64,000 bases of DNA, taken from Rhodobacteraceae bacterium S2214. Lineage in GTDB: Bacteria; Pseudomonadota; Alphaproteobacteria; Rhodobacterales; Rhodobacteraceae. The position numbers were made by a program, and so were the translations under genes. Positions 61,679-64,000 of this stretch are shown here, one piece after another. Each line of letters starts with the position of its first letter. Position 1 is the stretch's first letter. Location of the stretch: the NCBI GenBank assembly GCA_025141675.1, contig CP081161.1:434001-498000 (forward strand). Reading direction: 5' to 3'. Under the pieces are notes generated by a model. The model was not told the DNA's origin and searched no databases. It saw only the letters and a program-made list of their open reading frames with translations.

Positions 61679-62754
61679 TGGCCAAGATTACACTATCTAA
61701 ACTGCGGCATAGCTACATGCCCAACCCGAAATCCCCTGCTGATTATGCCTTGAAAGAGATTGATCTGGATTGGTCCGATGGCGGTGCTTACGCCCTGCTT
61801 GGTCCGTCTGGTTGTGGCAAATCTACGTTGCTCAACATCATTTCTGGCCTGTTGGAACCGTCCGAAGGGCAGATCCTGTTCGACGGCAAAGACGTGACCG
61901 CGTTGCCGCCTGATCAACGCAATATCGCGCAGGTATTTCAGTTTCCGGTGATCTACGACACGATGACTGTTTACGATAACCTTGCCTTCCCGCTGCGCAA
62001 TCGCGGTGTTGCCGAGGACCGCGTGAAGCAACGCGTGACCGAGATTGCAGAGATGTTGGAAGTCACGGAAATGCTAGGGGCGAAGGCGGCTGGTCTGTCG
62101 CCTGACAACAAACAAAAGATCTCCATGGGACGGGGATTGGTGCGGGACGATGTCAATGTGGTGATGTTCGACGAACCGCTGACTGTCATCGACCCGCATC
62201 TGAAATGGAAGCTGCGGAGCAAGTTGAAAGAGCTGCACCAAAAAGTGCGCGCGACGATGATCTACGTGACGCATGACCAAACCGAAGCGTTGACCTTCGC
62301 CGACCAAGTGGTCGTGATGCAGGACGGCGAGATTGTGCAGATCGGCACGCCGGTTGAGCTGTTTGAACGGCCAGCACATACCTTTGTTGGCCACTTCATC
62401 GGATCGCCCGGAATGAATGTTCTGGATGCAGAGGTCCGCGATGGCGGCGCGTTCTTGCAGGGTCATCATGTGGGTCTGGAAGGCACAATCAATACAAATG
62501 CGGGCACACCGCAGATCGGCGTGCGGCCAGAGTTTGTGACGCTTGGCGATACGGGCCTGCCTGCAACGGTGCGCAAAGTGTCCGACATTGGACGGCATAG
62601 CGTTGTTGAGGCGATGATCGGCGATACAGCCGTGAAAGCCGTGACCGAAGGCGCTGTTCCCGAAAAAGGCGCCGCTGTGCACCTGCAATTCCAACAAAAC
62701 CAGACGCGACTTTACCGTGACGGCTGGCTTGCCACGACGGGGAAAAACCCATGA
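61678..62754 (+). CDS. glpT: Glycerol-type ABC importer ATPase, GlpT-like
   Basis: The 358-residue ATPase has Walker A GPSGCGKST, an intact H-loop YVTHDQTEA (H199), Walker B VVMFDEPLTVID and a C-terminal TOBE-type domain. The signature motif is degenerate: LSPDNKQKISMGRGL (140-154) replaces LSGGQ. This is the mirror image of the defect in the partner ATPase. It overlaps the first permease gene by four bases. Confidence 0.82.
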   Translation: MAKITLSKLRHSYMPNPKSPADYALKEIDLDWSDGGAYALLGPSGCGKSTLLNIISGLLEPSEGQILFDGKDVTALPPDQRNIAQVFQFPVIYDTMTVYDNLAFPLRNRGVAEDRVKQRVTEIAEMLEVTEMLGAKAAGLSPDNKQKISMGRGLVRDDVNVVMFDEPLTVIDPHLKWKLRSKLKELHQKVRATMIYVTHDQTEALTFADQVVVMQDGEIVQIGTPVELFERPAHTFVGHFIGSPGMNVLDAEVRDGGAFLQGHHVGLEGTINTNAGTPQIGVRPEFVTLGDTGLPATVRKVSDIGRHSVVEAMIGDTAVKAVTEGAVPEKGAAVHLQFQQNQTRLYRDGWLATTGKNP

Positions 62755-63614
62755 AAACCGAATCCCAAAAGGCGTGGTTCTTCGTGCTGCCAGTCCTACT
62801 GCTGGTCGCCTTCAACGCCCTGATCCCGATGATGACCGTGGTAAATTATTCGGTCCAAGAAACATTCGGTAACAACGTCTTCTTCTGGGAAGGCCTGCGT
62901 TGGTTCGAAGAATTGCTGCATTCCGAACGCTTTCACGCGGCATTAGGGCGCCAGTTCCTGTTCACGGGCATTATCCTCGCGATCGAGGTCCCGCTAGGCA
63001 TCATCATCGCCCTGTCCATGCCGCGCCAAGGCATGTGGGTGCCGGTTTGTCTTGTCCTTATGGCACTACCGATGTTGATCCCGTGGAACGTGGTTGGCGC
63101 GATGTGGAACATCTTTGCGCTGCCTGACATCGGCTTGCTTGGCTATTTCATGAACACGACGCTTGGCATTGACTATGACATGACGCAAAGCCCGCTTGCA
63201 GCGTGGGCCACGATTATCACGATGGATGTGTGGCACTGGACGTCGCTGGTTGTCTTGCTATCTTACGCAGGCCTCGTGTCGATCCCGGACGCCTATTACC
63301 AAGCGGCCAAAATTGACGGCGCATCGCCCTTCAAGGTGTTCCGCTACATTCAATTGCCGAAGATGAAACAGGTCCTGACCATCGCGATCCTGCTGCGGTT
63401 TATGGACAGCTTTAACATCTACACAGAGGTCTTCGTGATGACCGGTGGTGGGCCCGGTAATTCGACCACATTCCTGTCGATTGATCTGGTGAAAATCGCA
63501 CTTGGTCAGTTTGACCTTGGTCCGGCGGCTGCCATGTCACTGATCTATTTCGCGGTCACGCTGCTGGTCAGCTGGTTATTCTACACACTTATGACGAAGG
63601 ATGACGCGCCATGA
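62751..63614 (+). CDS. glpP: Glycerol-type ABC importer permease, GlpP-like
   Basis: The 287-residue permease has six membrane segments, starting AWFFVLPVLLLVAFNALIPMM. The EAA loop reads AYYQAAKIDGASPFKVFRYIQLPKM, followed by the MTGGGPGNSTTFLS motif of MalF/UgpA-type permeases. It is coupled to both neighbours by four-base overlaps. Confidence 0.87.
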   Translation: MKTESQKAWFFVLPVLLLVAFNALIPMMTVVNYSVQETFGNNVFFWEGLRWFEELLHSERFHAALGRQFLFTGIILAIEVPLGIIIALSMPRQGMWVPVCLVLMALPMLIPWNVVGAMWNIFALPDIGLLGYFMNTTLGIDYDMTQSPLAAWATIITMDVWHWTSLVVLLSYAGLVSIPDAYYQAAKIDGASPFKVFRYIQLPKMKQVLTIAILLRFMDSFNIYTEVFVMTGGGPGNSTTFLSIDLVKIALGQFDLGPAAAMSLIYFAVTLLVSWLFYTLMTKDDAP

Positions 63615-64000
63615 AAAAGCGTAATCTGATCCCGATTATCTACATCTTGTTTCTGCTGTTGCCGATCTACTGGCTGGTGGCGATGTCATTCAAAACCACG
63701 AACGAAATCCTCGCGGGGTTCAGCCTGTTCCCGCAGACGTTCACGGTGGAGAACTACACGACGATCTTCACCGATCCGACGTGGTACTGGGGCTACATCA
63801 ACTCGATTATCTATGTGTCACTGAACACGGTAATCTCCATCGCGGTGGCCCTGCCTGCGGCCTATGCATTCAGCCGGTATCGGTTCTTGGGCGATAAGAC
63901 ATTGTTCTTCTGGTTGCTGACCAATCGGATGGCGCCGGCTGCGGTCTTCGCCTTGCCGTTCTTCCAGCTATATTCTGCGGTCGAATTATTCGACACCCAC
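63611..64000 (+). CDS. glpQ: Glycerol-type ABC importer permease, GlpQ-like (cut by the window end)
   Basis: The first 130 codons are visible and remain open at the edge. The protein begins MKKRNLIPIIYILFLLLPIY, then WLVAMSFKTTNEILAG, FTVENYTTIF and NSIIYVSLNTVISIAVALPAAYAFSRYRF, the typical start of a MalG/UgpE-type permease. The ATG overlaps the previous stop (ATGA). The EAA loop lies beyond the window. Confidence 0.87.
   Translation, partial: MKKRNLIPIIYILFLLLPIYWLVAMSFKTTNEILAGFSLFPQTFTVENYTTIFTDPTWYWGYINSIIYVSLNTVISIAVALPAAYAFSRYRFLGDKTLFFWLLTNRMAPAAVFALPFFQLYSAVELFDTH

Overview
This window is a chromosomal segment from an alphaproteobacterium of the Rhodobacteraceae, most likely a marine member of the Roseobacter group (an Octadecabacter/Loktanella/Yoonia-type genome is a guess). 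The evidence is the gene content: an rnd-lptC-lptA-lptB-hpf-ptsN cluster, an MrpAB-type antiporter, TRAP and ABC importers, a GlpV-type glycerol transporter, Hint-tailed RTX proteins and two-domain sulfotransferases. Base composition is moderately GC-rich and coding density is high, with many ATGA and TAATG start/stop overlaps. I see no tRNA, rRNA, CRISPR array, insertion sequence, phage gene or replication origin.

Layout. 1-5.4 kb: surface-glycan genes on the + strand (two tandem GT2-like glycosyltransferases, a GT14/core-2-like glycosyltransferase, a double sulfotransferase). 5.4-9.1 kb: envelope and housekeeping genes on the - strand (ptsN, hpf, lptB, lptA, lptC, rnd). 9.2-14.5 kb: a divergent catabolic cluster (GntR regulator, Gfo/Idh/MocA oxidoreductase and isopropylmalate-dehydrogenase-like enzyme leftward; ABM-fold protein, MBL-fold hydrolase and four-carbon acid-sugar kinase rightward) around an operator-like region. 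14.6-18.7 kb: a beta-helix/metalloprotease/RTX fusion followed by a lipoprotein. 18.7-23.9 kb: a peptide/nickel-type ABC importer (- strand). 24-27.1 kb: a DctB/DctD-like two-component system whose regulator lacks the sigma54-contacting GAFTGA loop. 27.2-33.2 kb: an mnhA(B)CDEFG Na+/H+ antiporter operon. 33.3-36.4 kb: a TRAP transporter, followed tail-to-tail by a Crp/Fnr regulator. 37.2-45.8 kb: a metallophosphoesterase, a 1347-residue GMC oxidoreductase/hydrolase fusion and a cyclase-homology/ATPase/TPR protein, closely spaced on one strand. 45.8-49 kb: an Lrp regulator divergent from hppD, then a divergent GAPDH paralogue and a cupin. 49.6-58.5 kb: a 2686-residue RTX/cadherin-like/Hint protein and a second lipoprotein with a CtrA-type box upstream. 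58.8-64 kb: a glycerol-type ABC importer (V-S-T-P-Q order), cut by the window end.

How the genes fit together. Much of the window concerns uptake of small organic solutes and construction or decoration of the cell surface. Three import operons each have a strong hairpin directly after the binding-protein gene. Two secreted RTX proteins are each followed by a lipoprotein of similar design. The most promising material for undescribed biology is the 37-46 kb redox/hydrolase/cyclase module, the 9-14.5 kb acid-sugar cluster that lacks the usual partners of its kinase, the RTX-lipoprotein pairs, the NtrC-family regulator without GAFTGA, and the predicted asymmetric ATP sites of the glycerol importer.
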